A stretch of 5,370 nt of DNA, taken from Gammaproteobacteria bacterium. Lineage in GTDB: Bacteria; Pseudomonadota; Gammaproteobacteria; Steroidobacterales; Steroidobacteraceae. Below are positions 1-4,378 of the stretch, one piece after another. How positions within the stretch are numbered: position 1 is the first letter of the stretch; each line of letters begins with the position of its first letter. A program made the position numbers and the translations under genes. The stretch is taken from assembly GCA_030039615.1 (NCBI GenBank), contig JASHVF010000067.1, positions 1 through 5,370 on the forward strand, given 5' to 3'. The notes beneath the pieces were generated by a model, which made no database searches, was not told where the DNA came from, and worked only from the letters and a program-made list of their open reading frames with translations.

Positions 1-65
1 CCGCACCCGCAGCTTCACCGCCTGCCCCCGCGACGCCGGCCGGCGGCGGCGCAGGCGGGCGCTGA
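1..65 (+). CDS. 3' end of an unidentified upstream gene (Ala/Pro/Gly-rich tail)
   Basis: Reading codons from position 3 gives about 20 residues of an Ala/Pro/Gly-rich tail (APAASPPAPATPAGGGAGGR) ending in TGA at 63-65. This composition fits a disordered C-terminus or linker. In Pseudomonas-like flagellar/chemotaxis clusters the gene before a DUF2802 gene is often a CheW-type coupling protein, but nothing here identifies it. Wobble positions in this frame are less GC-rich than in the certain genes, and the other two plus frames are also open here, so the frame is a choice rather than a proof. A termination at 65 fits with the promoter-like site that follows. Confidence 0.33.
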   Translation, partial: APAASPPAPATPAGGGAGGR

Positions 66-91
66 GCCCGCGGCCATGGAGGCACAGGCAA

Positions 92-107
92 TGGCACGGT
101 TCGTGCA
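92..107 (+). promoter_or_regulatory. candidate sigma-54 (-24/-12) promoter for the DUF2802-HDOD pair
   Basis: TGGCACG (92-98), four bases, then GTGCA (103-107) matches the sigma-54 consensus TGGCACG-N4-TTGCA with one mismatch in the -12 block. The GG-to-GC spacing is the required 12 bases. Counting from C106 as -12, transcription would start near 118, about 70 bases before the DUF2802 start. It would give the last two genes of this cluster their own RpoN-dependent transcript within a longer operon. The site is seen; its activity is inferred. Confidence 0.5.
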
Positions 108-121
108 GCCTTTCCCCCGGA

Positions 122-166
122 GTTCACCGCGCATGTCGGAAATCCGACTGCGCAGGGAATGTGAAC
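122..166 (+). promoter_or_regulatory. nested stem-loop in the DUF2802 leader
   Basis: Three pairs of complementary arms are nested: GTTCAC (122-127) with GTGAAC (161-166), GCGCA (129-133) with TGCGC (149-153), and GTCGG (135-139) with CCGAC (144-148), closing on the loop AAAT. A single bulged T lies between the inner two stems and an unpaired AGGGAAT lies on the 3' side. No T-run follows, so it is not a standard intrinsic terminator. The Shine-Dalgarno AGGAG (175-179) lies outside the structure. It may stabilise the 5' end of the transcript or bind a protein as DNA. Confidence 0.55.
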
Positions 167-187
167 CCGCTCACAGGAGCCTGAGAA

Positions 188-604
188 GTGCATATGATCG
201 AGATACCGCCCGTTGACCTGCTGCTCGCCGGTTGCGGCACGCTGCTGGTGTTCGCGTTCGCGCTCGCCGCGCTCGCCTTCGACGCCTGGCGGCGCGCGAC
301 GCGCCGCCAGAGCCAGCACATCGTCAACCACTCGCAGACGCTCGCGCAGCAGCTGAACGCGCTGGATGCGCGCGTCAACGCCACCACGACCGCGATCCGC
401 CGCCTCGATGAGCGCATCGAGCGCCACCGCCAGCCCGGCACCACGCCGCTCGCCGGCGCGCCCGCGCCCGGCTACCAGATCGCCATCCGCCTGGCGCGCA
501 GCGGCGCCTCGCGCGAGGAGCTCATGACGAGCTGCGGCCTGTCGCTCGGCGAAGCCGAGCTGGTGCGCCGTCTGCACGGCGCCGCGCAGCGCGTGGGGGT
601 GTAA
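188..604 (+). CDS. DUF2802 family membrane-anchored protein of the flagellar cluster
   Basis: The 138-residue protein has one hydrophobic segment near residues 10-31, then an Arg/Gln-rich region (about 35-80) with coiled-coil character, a Pro/Ala/Gly linker (about 83-95), and a C-terminal helix-turn-helix-like block (about 96-131) with the DUF2802 pattern YQIAIRLARSGASREEL then CGLSLGEAELVRRL. This predicts an inner-membrane anchor with a cytoplasmic C-terminal domain. DUF2802 genes commonly close the chemotaxis/motor part of flagellar clusters in gammaproteobacteria; the molecular role is unknown. GTG at 188 is preferred because AGGAG (175-179) lies 8 bases upstream; ATG at 194 would remove two residues and is also possible. 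The stop is one base before the HDOD gene, so the two are probably co-translated. The family call rests on pattern recognition. Confidence 0.8.
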   Translation: MHMIEIPPVDLLLAGCGTLLVFAFALAALAFDAWRRATRRQSQHIVNHSQTLAQQLNALDARVNATTTAIRRLDERIERHRQPGTTPLAGAPAPGYQIAIRLARSGASREELMTSCGLSLGEAELVRRLHGAAQRVGV

Positions 605-605
605 C

Positions 606-1490
606 GTGGCCGCCGCAAAATCCAACACCGCCGCCGCGCAGGGTCCCGACGTCGCCTTCGAGTTCGTGCAGGCGCTCGCCGCCGAGCTCTCAGCCGGCGA
701 GGTGGAGCTCCCCGGCTACCCGGCGGCCGTCGCCGGCATCCAGCAGATGCTCAACGACGACGACGTCGATATCTCGCGCGTGGTCACCGCCATCGGCAGC
801 GAGCCGGCCATCGCCAGCCAGATCGTGCGCATGGCCAACTCGGCCGCGCTCAACCCGCGGCGTATTCCGGCCGCGGATCTGCGCGCCGCGATCACCCGCG
901 TCGGGCTCAACACCGTGCGCACCGCCACCGTCGCCTTCGCCATGAGCCAGCTGCGCGTCGCTCCGGACCTCCAGGGTCTCGAGCGCGAGATCGAGGAGCT
1001 GTGGCAACGGAGCGTGCGCGTCGCCTCGCTCAGCCAGACGATCGCCAAGCGCCTGACGCAGCTCAACGCCGACGCCGCTATGCTCGCCGGGCTCCTGCAG
1101 GGTATCGGCCGGCTGTACATTCTGGCGCGCGCCAGCAAGCACGAGGCACTGTTCGCCGATGCCCAGGCCTACTCCCACGTGGTACAGACCTGGCACCTGC
1201 AGATCGCCGCCGCGCTGATCGAGAACTGGGGCTTCGCCTCGGACATCATCGAGGCGGTGCGCAGCTCCGAGGATCTGGAGCAGGACGTGCGCGGCCCGCT
1301 GACGCTCGCCGATGTGCTGGCGGTCGCGGCGCTGCTCGCCGACTACGCGGGCACGCCCGACACGCTCAAAGCCCTGGTGGGCGCCTCACGGCCTTTCCAG
1401 CGGCTGCAGCTCGACTTCGAGGCGTGCGAGAACTTCATGACCTCGACGGCCGAGGAAGTCGCGCAGCTGCGCGAGGTACTGTCGGTTTAA
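606..1490 (+). CDS. HDOD domain protein, probably non-enzymatic signalling regulator
   Basis: The 294-residue protein carries an HDOD domain at about residues 30-225. Typical features are ELPGYPAAVAGIQQMLND near the N-terminus, the DP-type region with VRMANSA (74-80) and AAITRVGLNTVR (94-105), then LLQGIGRL (163-170) where active HD proteins have LLHDIG, and H197 with ENWGFASDIIEAV (206-218). The His-His pair normally following that helix is replaced by SSED, and the HD doublet is QG, so the metal site of an HD phosphohydrolase is absent. HDOD proteins are generally thought to act in signalling by protein contact. About 70 C-terminal residues are not assigned to a domain. The GTG start at 606 has a G-run (595-599) six bases upstream and lies one base after the preceding stop. 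A flagellar or chemotaxis role is inferred from location only. Confidence 0.85.
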   Translation: MAAAKSNTAAAQGPDVAFEFVQALAAELSAGEVELPGYPAAVAGIQQMLNDDDVDISRVVTAIGSEPAIASQIVRMANSAALNPRRIPAADLRAAITRVGLNTVRTATVAFAMSQLRVAPDLQGLEREIEELWQRSVRVASLSQTIAKRLTQLNADAAMLAGLLQGIGRLYILARASKHEALFADAQAYSHVVQTWHLQIAAALIENWGFASDIIEAVRSSEDLEQDVRGPLTLADVLAVAALLADYAGTPDTLKALVGASRPFQRLQLDFEACENFMTSTAEEVAQLREVLSV

Positions 1491-1504
1491 GGCCGCGGCC
1501 GGCC

Positions 1505-1614
1505 GGGAGCACGGAAGGCTCCCCGAGGGGCGAAGTAGAGACTCATCTACGTTGGGGTCGTTGAGGCCCTGAATCGGGCCTCCCGGGGGCAAAAGTAGAC
1601 GGCTATCTACTTTG
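1505..1614. repeat. two-unit tandem array of paired stem-loops ending in GTAGA-N6-TCTAC
   Basis: Unit 1 has GGGAGC (1505-1510) paired with GCTCCC (1518-1523), then GAGGGGC, then GTAGA (1535-1539) paired with TCTAC (1546-1550). Unit 2 has GAGGCCC (1563-1569) paired with GGGCCTC (1576-1582), then a G-run and GC, then GTAGA (1595-1599) paired with TCTAC (1606-1610). The second stems start exactly 60 bases apart, both have six-base loops, and their flanks align (GCGAAGTAGA versus GCAAAAGTAGA; CTACGTTG versus CTACTTTG). The array fills the gap between the convergent HDOD and flgN genes. It could be a pair of transcription terminators, a dispersed repeat family or a double binding site. Confidence 0.7.
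1592..1613. terminator. candidate bidirectional terminator between HDOD and flgN genes
   Basis: AAAGTAGA (1592-1599) and TCTACTTT (1606-1613) form an 8-bp stem around a six-base loop, with A-rich sequence on one side and T-rich sequence on the other when read from either strand. Read on the minus strand, downstream of flgN, the tail after the stem continues to four consecutive U residues. The stem is AT-rich and the U-runs are short, so efficiency may be low; the GC-rich hairpin at 1563-1582 could add to it. The position between convergent genes is what a shared terminator would occupy. Confidence 0.4.
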
Positions 1615-1617
1615 CTC

Positions 1618-1649
1618 GTTTGAGAACATCGCGCGCTGCCCCCTCAAAC
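1618..1649. repeat. inverted repeat overlapping the flgN stop codon
   Basis: GTTTGAG (1618-1624) is the exact reverse complement of CTCAAAC (1643-1649), with an 18-base GC-rich interval that contains GCGCGC. The distal arm includes the flgN stop codon (1644-1646). In a flgN transcript this would fold just past translation termination and may add to 3'-end formation together with the stem-loops next to it. Confidence 0.4.
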
Positions 1650-2126
1650 CGTGCCAAGTACGCGCCCGCTGGCGCTCGGCGCGCCGTAGCCCCGCGGACC
1701 GTAGGTGGCAGCGCGCGCGACGCGCCCGGTCAGCACCTGCAGCAGCTCCGAGACGCGCTTCATGCGCGCCGCGACCAGTACACCGTTGCGATCGTTGAGA
1801 TCCCGGCAGCGCATCGCGCGCCCGACGCATTCGGCCAGGCGCGGCGCGAGCGCGCCCGCCGGATCGCACCAGCGGCGCAGCCGCTCGAGCCCGGCGCGGT
1901 CGGGTGTCTCACCGTGCAGCGTGCACAGGGAGCGGCGCTGCTCCTCGATGCGCGCCAGCGCTCCGAGGCGCTCCTGGCGCGCGCGGGTCGTGCGCTGCAG
2001 CGCCTCGGGCTCGCCCGTGCCGATCGTGTCGCGCTCCTGCTCGAGCAGCTGCTGCAGCTCGCTCAACAGCACGATCTCCTCGCCCAGCAGATCCGCCAGG
2101 TGCTCGCGGCACAGGCCGGCATCCAT
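1644..2126 (-). CDS. flgN: FlgN family flagellar export chaperone
   Basis: FlgN is a cytoplasmic chaperone that escorts the hook-filament junction proteins FlgK and FlgL to the flagellar type III export gate. The 160-residue product is almost entirely helical in character, with a long Leu/Glu/Gln/Arg-rich region (about 8-66), and ends with the pattern best conserved in the family: CRDLNDRNGVLVAARMKRVSELLQVLTG (107-134) followed by TYGPRG (141-146). Its length is normal for the family. It is the last gene of the flgA-flgM-flgN run; its ATG is only 3 bases after the flgM stop, and the Shine-Dalgarno GGGAG lies within the last codons of flgM, 7 bases from the start. That arrangement suggests translational coupling, which would keep FlgN and FlgM in step. 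Confidence 0.9.
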   Translation of the reverse strand: MDAGLCREHLADLLGEEIVLLSELQQLLEQERDTIGTGEPEALQRTTRARQERLGALARIEEQRRSLCTLHGETPDRAGLERLRRWCDPAGALAPRLAECVGRAMRCRDLNDRNGVLVAARMKRVSELLQVLTGRVARAATYGPRGYGAPSASGRVLGTV

Positions 2127-2129
2127 CGG

Positions 2130-2453
2130 TTAGCTCCCTTTCTTGCCGAGGCCGGCGAGGGCGTTTTCCATCTGCATGAGCTGCGTCGCGACGTGGTCGG
2201 AGTTGACCTGGTAGGTCCCCTGCTCGATCGCGCTCTGCAGCTGCGCCACCTTGGCCGAATCGACCGCCGGGGAGTCGCGCAGCGACTGCTCGAGGGAGGC
2301 GAGCTGGGTGGCGGTGTCGGTGATGTGGACCTCCCCCGTGGAGGGGGCAGGCGCGGCGTTGCCGCCGCCTGAGACGACGTCGCGCGTCGGGGCCGCCGCA
2401 TTGGTGCGGCCTGCCGTGACGCTCGTCGTCAAGTCATTGATCTTGTTGGACAC
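2130..2453 (-). CDS. flgM: FlgM, anti-sigma-28 factor
   Basis: FlgM binds the flagellar sigma factor FliA (sigma-28) and holds it inactive until the hook is complete, when FlgM is exported through the basal body. The 107-residue protein has a polar, disordered-looking N-terminus (1-40) and a C-terminal sigma-binding region: ITDTATQLASLEQSL (44-58), VDSAKVAQLQSAIEQGTYQVNSDHVATQLMQMENAL (64-99). The pattern 'aI-x-x-G-x-Y-x-V' and the E-N-A-L ending are the family signature. The start is GTG, with AGGAG (2461-2465) 7 bases upstream. A sigma-28 promoter just before the gene gives the expected negative feedback, since the protein inhibits the sigma factor that transcribes it. Confidence 0.94.
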   Translation of the reverse strand: MSNKINDLTTSVTAGRTNAAAPTRDVVSGGGNAAPAPSTGEVHITDTATQLASLEQSLRDSPAVDSAKVAQLQSAIEQGTYQVNSDHVATQLMQMENALAGLGKKGS

Positions 2454-2474
2454 GGGAACACTCCTGGGGCATCT

Positions 2475-2492
2475 GGTGCCTTTAACGGCACC
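2475..2492. promoter_or_regulatory. inverted repeat spanning the -10 and start region of the flgM promoter
   Basis: GGTGCC (2475-2480) and GGCACC (2487-2492) are exact reverse complements separated by six bases (TTTAAC). The repeat covers most of the -10 element of the sigma-28 promoter and the predicted start-site region. It could be an operator for a repressor or simply a hairpin at the end of the flgA transcript; no T-run of terminator quality follows it on the minus strand. Confidence 0.4.
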
Positions 2493-2508
2493 TCCGCAAA
2501 AAACTTTA
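2482..2508 (-). promoter_or_regulatory. sigma-28 (FliA) promoter for flgMN
   Basis: On the minus strand TAAAGTTT (2508-2501) is followed by 11 bases and GCCGTTAA (2489-2482). The enterobacterial FliA consensus is TAAAGTTT-N11-GCCGATAA, so the -35 element is exact, the spacing is exact and the -10 has one difference. The first three bases of the -35 element are the TAA stop codon of flgA. It lies about 28 bases before the flgM GTG, leaving room for a short leader with the AGGAG ribosome site. This is the most convincing regulatory site in the window. Confidence 0.9.
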
Positions 2509-3249
2509 GGGTGTGATTTCGATCACTCCGCTCGCATCGACCACCCCCTCGACGATCTTGAGGGAGGCGAGATTCTGCACCCGCACGAGCGCGCCTTCAC
2601 GCCCGTCCTGAAGCACCTTGCCGGCGGCGCGTACGCTGATCCCGGGGGCGGAGGCGACCAGCGTCACTTCCTGGCCCTGGTGAACGATGAGATCGGCCAG
2701 CAGCGCATCCGAGGTGAGCGCGGTACCGGCGGGCAGCGGACGCGCGAGCGTGTGATGCTCGAGAGATGCGACGTCGGTCACAAACCCCAGCGCGAGCCCC
2801 GGGACCCGCCGGCTCTGCGGCGTGACCTGCGCCGCCTCGAGGCGCGCGCCGCGCGGCTGACTCTCCTTGAGAACCAGCACGCTGATGTCGGACTGGATGT
2901 TGACCGGCACATAGACCGCCCAGGGAGATCCCGGCGCGCTGCAGCTCACCCGGACGGCGACGCGTGCGCCGAGCTCGGCATGGGCGGGGAGCGCCGCCGC
3001 CAGCGCCGCGGGGCAGCGCACCAGGTGCAGCCGCGGATCGAGGTCCGCGGCCGTCACGTGCACCGGGTAGGCGACATCGCGCAGCTCGGCGCGAATCAGT
3101 CCCTCGGCCGCAGCCTGCAGGCGCTCGATGTGCTCGAGCCCGCCGCCGCCGGCGCCTTCCGCCGCCGCGACTCCGAGCACGAGCATTGCAGAGGAGAGAG
3201 CTGCGCCGGCGGCACAGCGCCGGAATATCGACGTCCTGAGGATCCTCAT
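2506..3249 (-). CDS. flgA: FlgA, P-ring assembly chaperone (SAF domain)
   Basis: FlgA is a periplasmic chaperone needed to build the P ring of the basal body from FlgI. The 247-residue protein starts with a signal peptide (MRILRTSIFRR, then a hydrophobic core about 12-27 and a probable cleavage after the AAA at 28-30). The mature part includes LHLVRCP and VRVSCSAPGSPWAVYVPVNI (99-118), an SAF-like region (about 120-185) with LEAAQVTPQSRRVPG and ARPLPAGTALTSDAL, and the family ending GALVRVQNLASLKIVEGVVDASGVIEI. The frame is open a further 62 codons upstream, but that extension is Arg/Ala-rich and would bury the signal peptide, so ATG at 3249 is chosen. No Shine-Dalgarno is visible before it, and the predicted sigma-54 start site lies about one base away. 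flgM follows after 52 bases. Confidence 0.92.
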   Translation of the reverse strand: MRILRTSIFRRCAAGAALSSAMLVLGVAAAEGAGGGGLEHIERLQAAAEGLIRAELRDVAYPVHVTAADLDPRLHLVRCPAALAAALPAHAELGARVAVRVSCSAPGSPWAVYVPVNIQSDISVLVLKESQPRGARLEAAQVTPQSRRVPGLALGFVTDVASLEHHTLARPLPAGTALTSDALLADLIVHQGQEVTLVASAPGISVRAAGKVLQDGREGALVRVQNLASLKIVEGVVDASGVIEITP

Positions 3250-3260
3250 GACAGAGGCTG

Positions 3261-3277
3261 TGCAAGCGGCGCGCCAG
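3261..3277 (-). promoter_or_regulatory. sigma-54 (-24/-12) promoter for flgA
   Basis: On the minus strand the site reads CTGGCGCG-CCGC-TTGCA (3277 to 3261). It keeps both invariant dinucleotides at the correct 12-base spacing and the full TTGCA block; it departs from TGGCACG at one base. With C3262 as -12, transcription would begin near 3250, immediately next to the flgA ATG at 3249. It points away from the sigma-54 site of flgB, so the two are divergent. Confidence 0.7.
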
Positions 3278-3325
3278 CGCGGTAAGCGCCAACCGGCAGT
3301 CGCCAAGGCGGCCGCGCGCGCTGCC

Positions 3326-3347
3326 GGGCGGCAAGCGCTTGCCGCCC
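3326..3347. promoter_or_regulatory. perfect 22-bp palindrome, candidate shared enhancer site
   Basis: Each half is GGGCGGCAAGC, mirrored exactly around the centre at 3336/3337 with no spacer. It lies in the 234-bp flgA-flgB divergent region, about 87 bases upstream of the predicted flgA start site and about 120 bases upstream of the predicted flgB start site. Those are typical distances for binding of sigma-54 activators. It may be the site for a FleQ/FlrC-type enhancer-binding protein; it does not resemble the published Pseudomonas FleQ box. The palindrome is seen; the function is inferred. Confidence 0.6.
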
Positions 3348-3418
3348 CGGCGTGACGCCGTTCACCCAATTGCGCCCGCGGGCGCCCGGCGGCCGGCGTG
3401 CGGCCCCCGCGCGGGCCG
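3348..3418. repeat. cluster of shorter GC-rich inverted repeats in the flgA-flgB gap
   Basis: Three more symmetric elements follow the 22-bp palindrome: CGGCGT-G-ACGCCG (3348-3360), GCGCCCGCGGGCGC (3372-3385, perfect) and CGGCCC-N6-GGGCCG (3401-3418). They could be extra protein sites or help melt or bend the region. In DNA this rich in G and C, short symmetric runs of this kind arise easily by chance, so confidence in a role is low. Apart from these and the two promoters I see nothing gene-like in 3250-3483. Confidence 0.3.
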
Positions 3419-3428
3419 CGCGCCAACC

Positions 3429-3445
3429 CTGGCACGCGTCTTGCT
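3429..3445 (+). promoter_or_regulatory. sigma-54 (-24/-12) promoter for flgBCDE
   Basis: CTGGCACG (3429-3436), four bases, then TTGCT (3441-3445) is an exact match to the conserved sigma-54 core YTGGCACG-N4-TTGCW. GG to GC spacing is 12 bases. With C3444 as -12 the transcript would start near 3456 and have a leader of about 28 bases that contains the GGAAG ribosome site of flgB. RpoN control of the rod/hook operon is the normal arrangement in polar flagellates. Confidence 0.88.
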
Positions 3446-3483
3446 TCGTCACACCCAGGTTCAGTTTACGTCGGAAGTCCGTC

Positions 3484-3912
3484 ATGTCGCTCAATCTCGA
3501 TACCTATCTCGGTGTCGACCAGGACGCACTCAAGCTGTACGGGCAGCGTACCGCGGTGCTGGCGAACAACATCGCCAACGCGGACACGCCGAACTACAAG
3601 GCGCAGGACATCGACTTTCGCGCCGTGCTGTCGGCGACCGCGGGCGCGGGCGGCAGCTCGGGCGGCGGCTCGCTCGCTCTCACGACCACCAACGGCGCCC
3701 ACGTGAGTGGCAGCAGCGCCACGGCCGGAACCGGCGCGACCCCCGGCCTCAAGTACCGTACGCCGCTCGCCCCCTCGCTCGATGGCAACACCGTCGACGT
3801 GCAGCTGGAGCAGGCGGCGTTCGCCGACAACACGGTGCGCTACCAGGCGGCGCTCAGCTTTCTCTCCGGCAAGTTCAAGGAGCTCATGACGGCCATCACC
3901 GGCCAGTCGTAA
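3484..3912 (+). CDS. flgB: FlgB, proximal rod protein
   Basis: FlgB is an axial subunit of the proximal rod, exported through the flagellar type III apparatus and placed next to the FliE/FliF junction. The 142-residue protein has the N-terminal axial-protein helix and signature LANNIANADTPNYKAQDIDF (26-45) and the C-terminal segment GNTVDVQLEQAAFADNTVRYQAALSFLSGKFKELMTAI (101-138). Between them (about 49-86) lies a Gly/Ser/Thr/Ala-rich stretch, a variable region of this family, somewhat long here. There is no cleavable signal peptide, as expected. ATG at 3484 is chosen because GGAAG (3473-3477) lies 6 bases upstream and the protein then begins MSLNLD; the frame is open further upstream to 3352 but that would place the start inside the promoter region. 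Confidence 0.95.
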   Translation: MSLNLDTYLGVDQDALKLYGQRTAVLANNIANADTPNYKAQDIDFRAVLSATAGAGGSSGGGSLALTTTNGAHVSGSSATAGTGATPGLKYRTPLAPSLDGNTVDVQLEQAAFADNTVRYQAALSFLSGKFKELMTAITGQS

Positions 3913-3934
3913 GCGTCCGCGCAGGAACTCACGC

Positions 3935-4366
3935 ATGTCATCCTTCAAGATATTCGAGATCGCCGGCGCGGGGCTCTCCGCGCAGTCGGTGCGTCTCAAC
4001 ACCGTGGCGAGCAACCTCGCCAACGCCGACAGCGTGAGCGGCGACCCCTCCACCGTCTACAAGGCGCGCCATCCGGTCTTCCAGGCGGTGCACGCCGCGG
4101 TCGGCTCGGCCGCCACCGCCGCGCAGCAGCAGAGCGGCGCCACGGTGCGCGTCGCCGGCATCGTCGAGAGCCAGGCGGCTCCCACGGTGCGCAACGATCC
4201 AGGCAACCCGCTGGCCGATGCGGACGGGAACGTCTACGCGCCCAACGTCAACGTCATCGAGGAGATGACCGACATGATCTCCGCCTCGCGCGCCTACCAG
4301 AACGACGTCGAGGTCATGAGCACCGCCCGCGACCTGATGCTCGCCACCCTCAAACTCGGCGACTGA
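3935..4366 (+). CDS. flgC: FlgC, proximal rod protein
   Basis: FlgC is a proximal rod subunit partnered with FlgB and FlgF. The 143-residue product begins MSSFKIFEIAGAGLSAQSVRLNTVASNLANADS, the axial-protein motif of FlgC, and ends with YAPNVNVIEEMTDMISASRAYQNDVEVMSTARDLMLATLKLG (101-142), where NV-N-V-x-x-EM-x-D-M-I-x-A-x-RAYQ-x-x-V is the family signature. The middle (about 50-85) is Ala/Gln/Val-rich and less conserved. Length is typical. The ATG is 22 bases after the flgB stop with AGGAA (3923-3927) 7 bases upstream. It belongs to the operon driven from the sigma-54 site before flgB. Confidence 0.96.
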   Translation: MSSFKIFEIAGAGLSAQSVRLNTVASNLANADSVSGDPSTVYKARHPVFQAVHAAVGSAATAAQQQSGATVRVAGIVESQAAPTVRNDPGNPLADADGNVYAPNVNVIEEMTDMISASRAYQNDVEVMSTARDLMLATLKLGD

Positions 4367-4378
4367 TAAGGAACCCCC

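Noticed and set aside
690..1196. Minus-strand open frames within the HDOD gene
   Set aside because: They lie wholly inside a gene with clear domain conservation, and their products look like composition artefacts.
1535..1614. CRISPR array or RAYT-associated REP interpretation of the GTAGA stems
   Set aside because: There are only two units with unequal flanks and no spacer-like segments, and although REPs of the RAYT type begin with GTAG, the arm layout here (GTAGA-N6-TCTAC) is different and no transposase gene is present.
2330..2347. A CCCCC-GTGGA-GGGGG hairpin within flgM
   Set aside because: It lies in the Pro/Ser/Thr/Gly linker codons, and short G/C runs pair readily by chance in this composition.
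2251..3285. A 344-codon plus-strand open frame antisense to flgM and flgA
   Set aside because: It overlaps two certain genes and the FliA promoter, its product is Arg/His/Gly-rich with no recognisable domain, and long shadow frames are expected opposite GC-rich genes.
3330..3342. A further sigma-54-like site inside the 22-bp palindrome (GG then TTGC)
   Set aside because: The spacing between the GG and GC dinucleotides is 11 bases rather than 12, and the resemblance follows from the palindrome's own sequence.
3250..3435. Extension of FlgA by 62 codons to a start at 3435
   Set aside because: It would place the signal peptide internally, read through the palindrome and the sigma-54 site, and has shadow-like Arg/Ala-rich composition.
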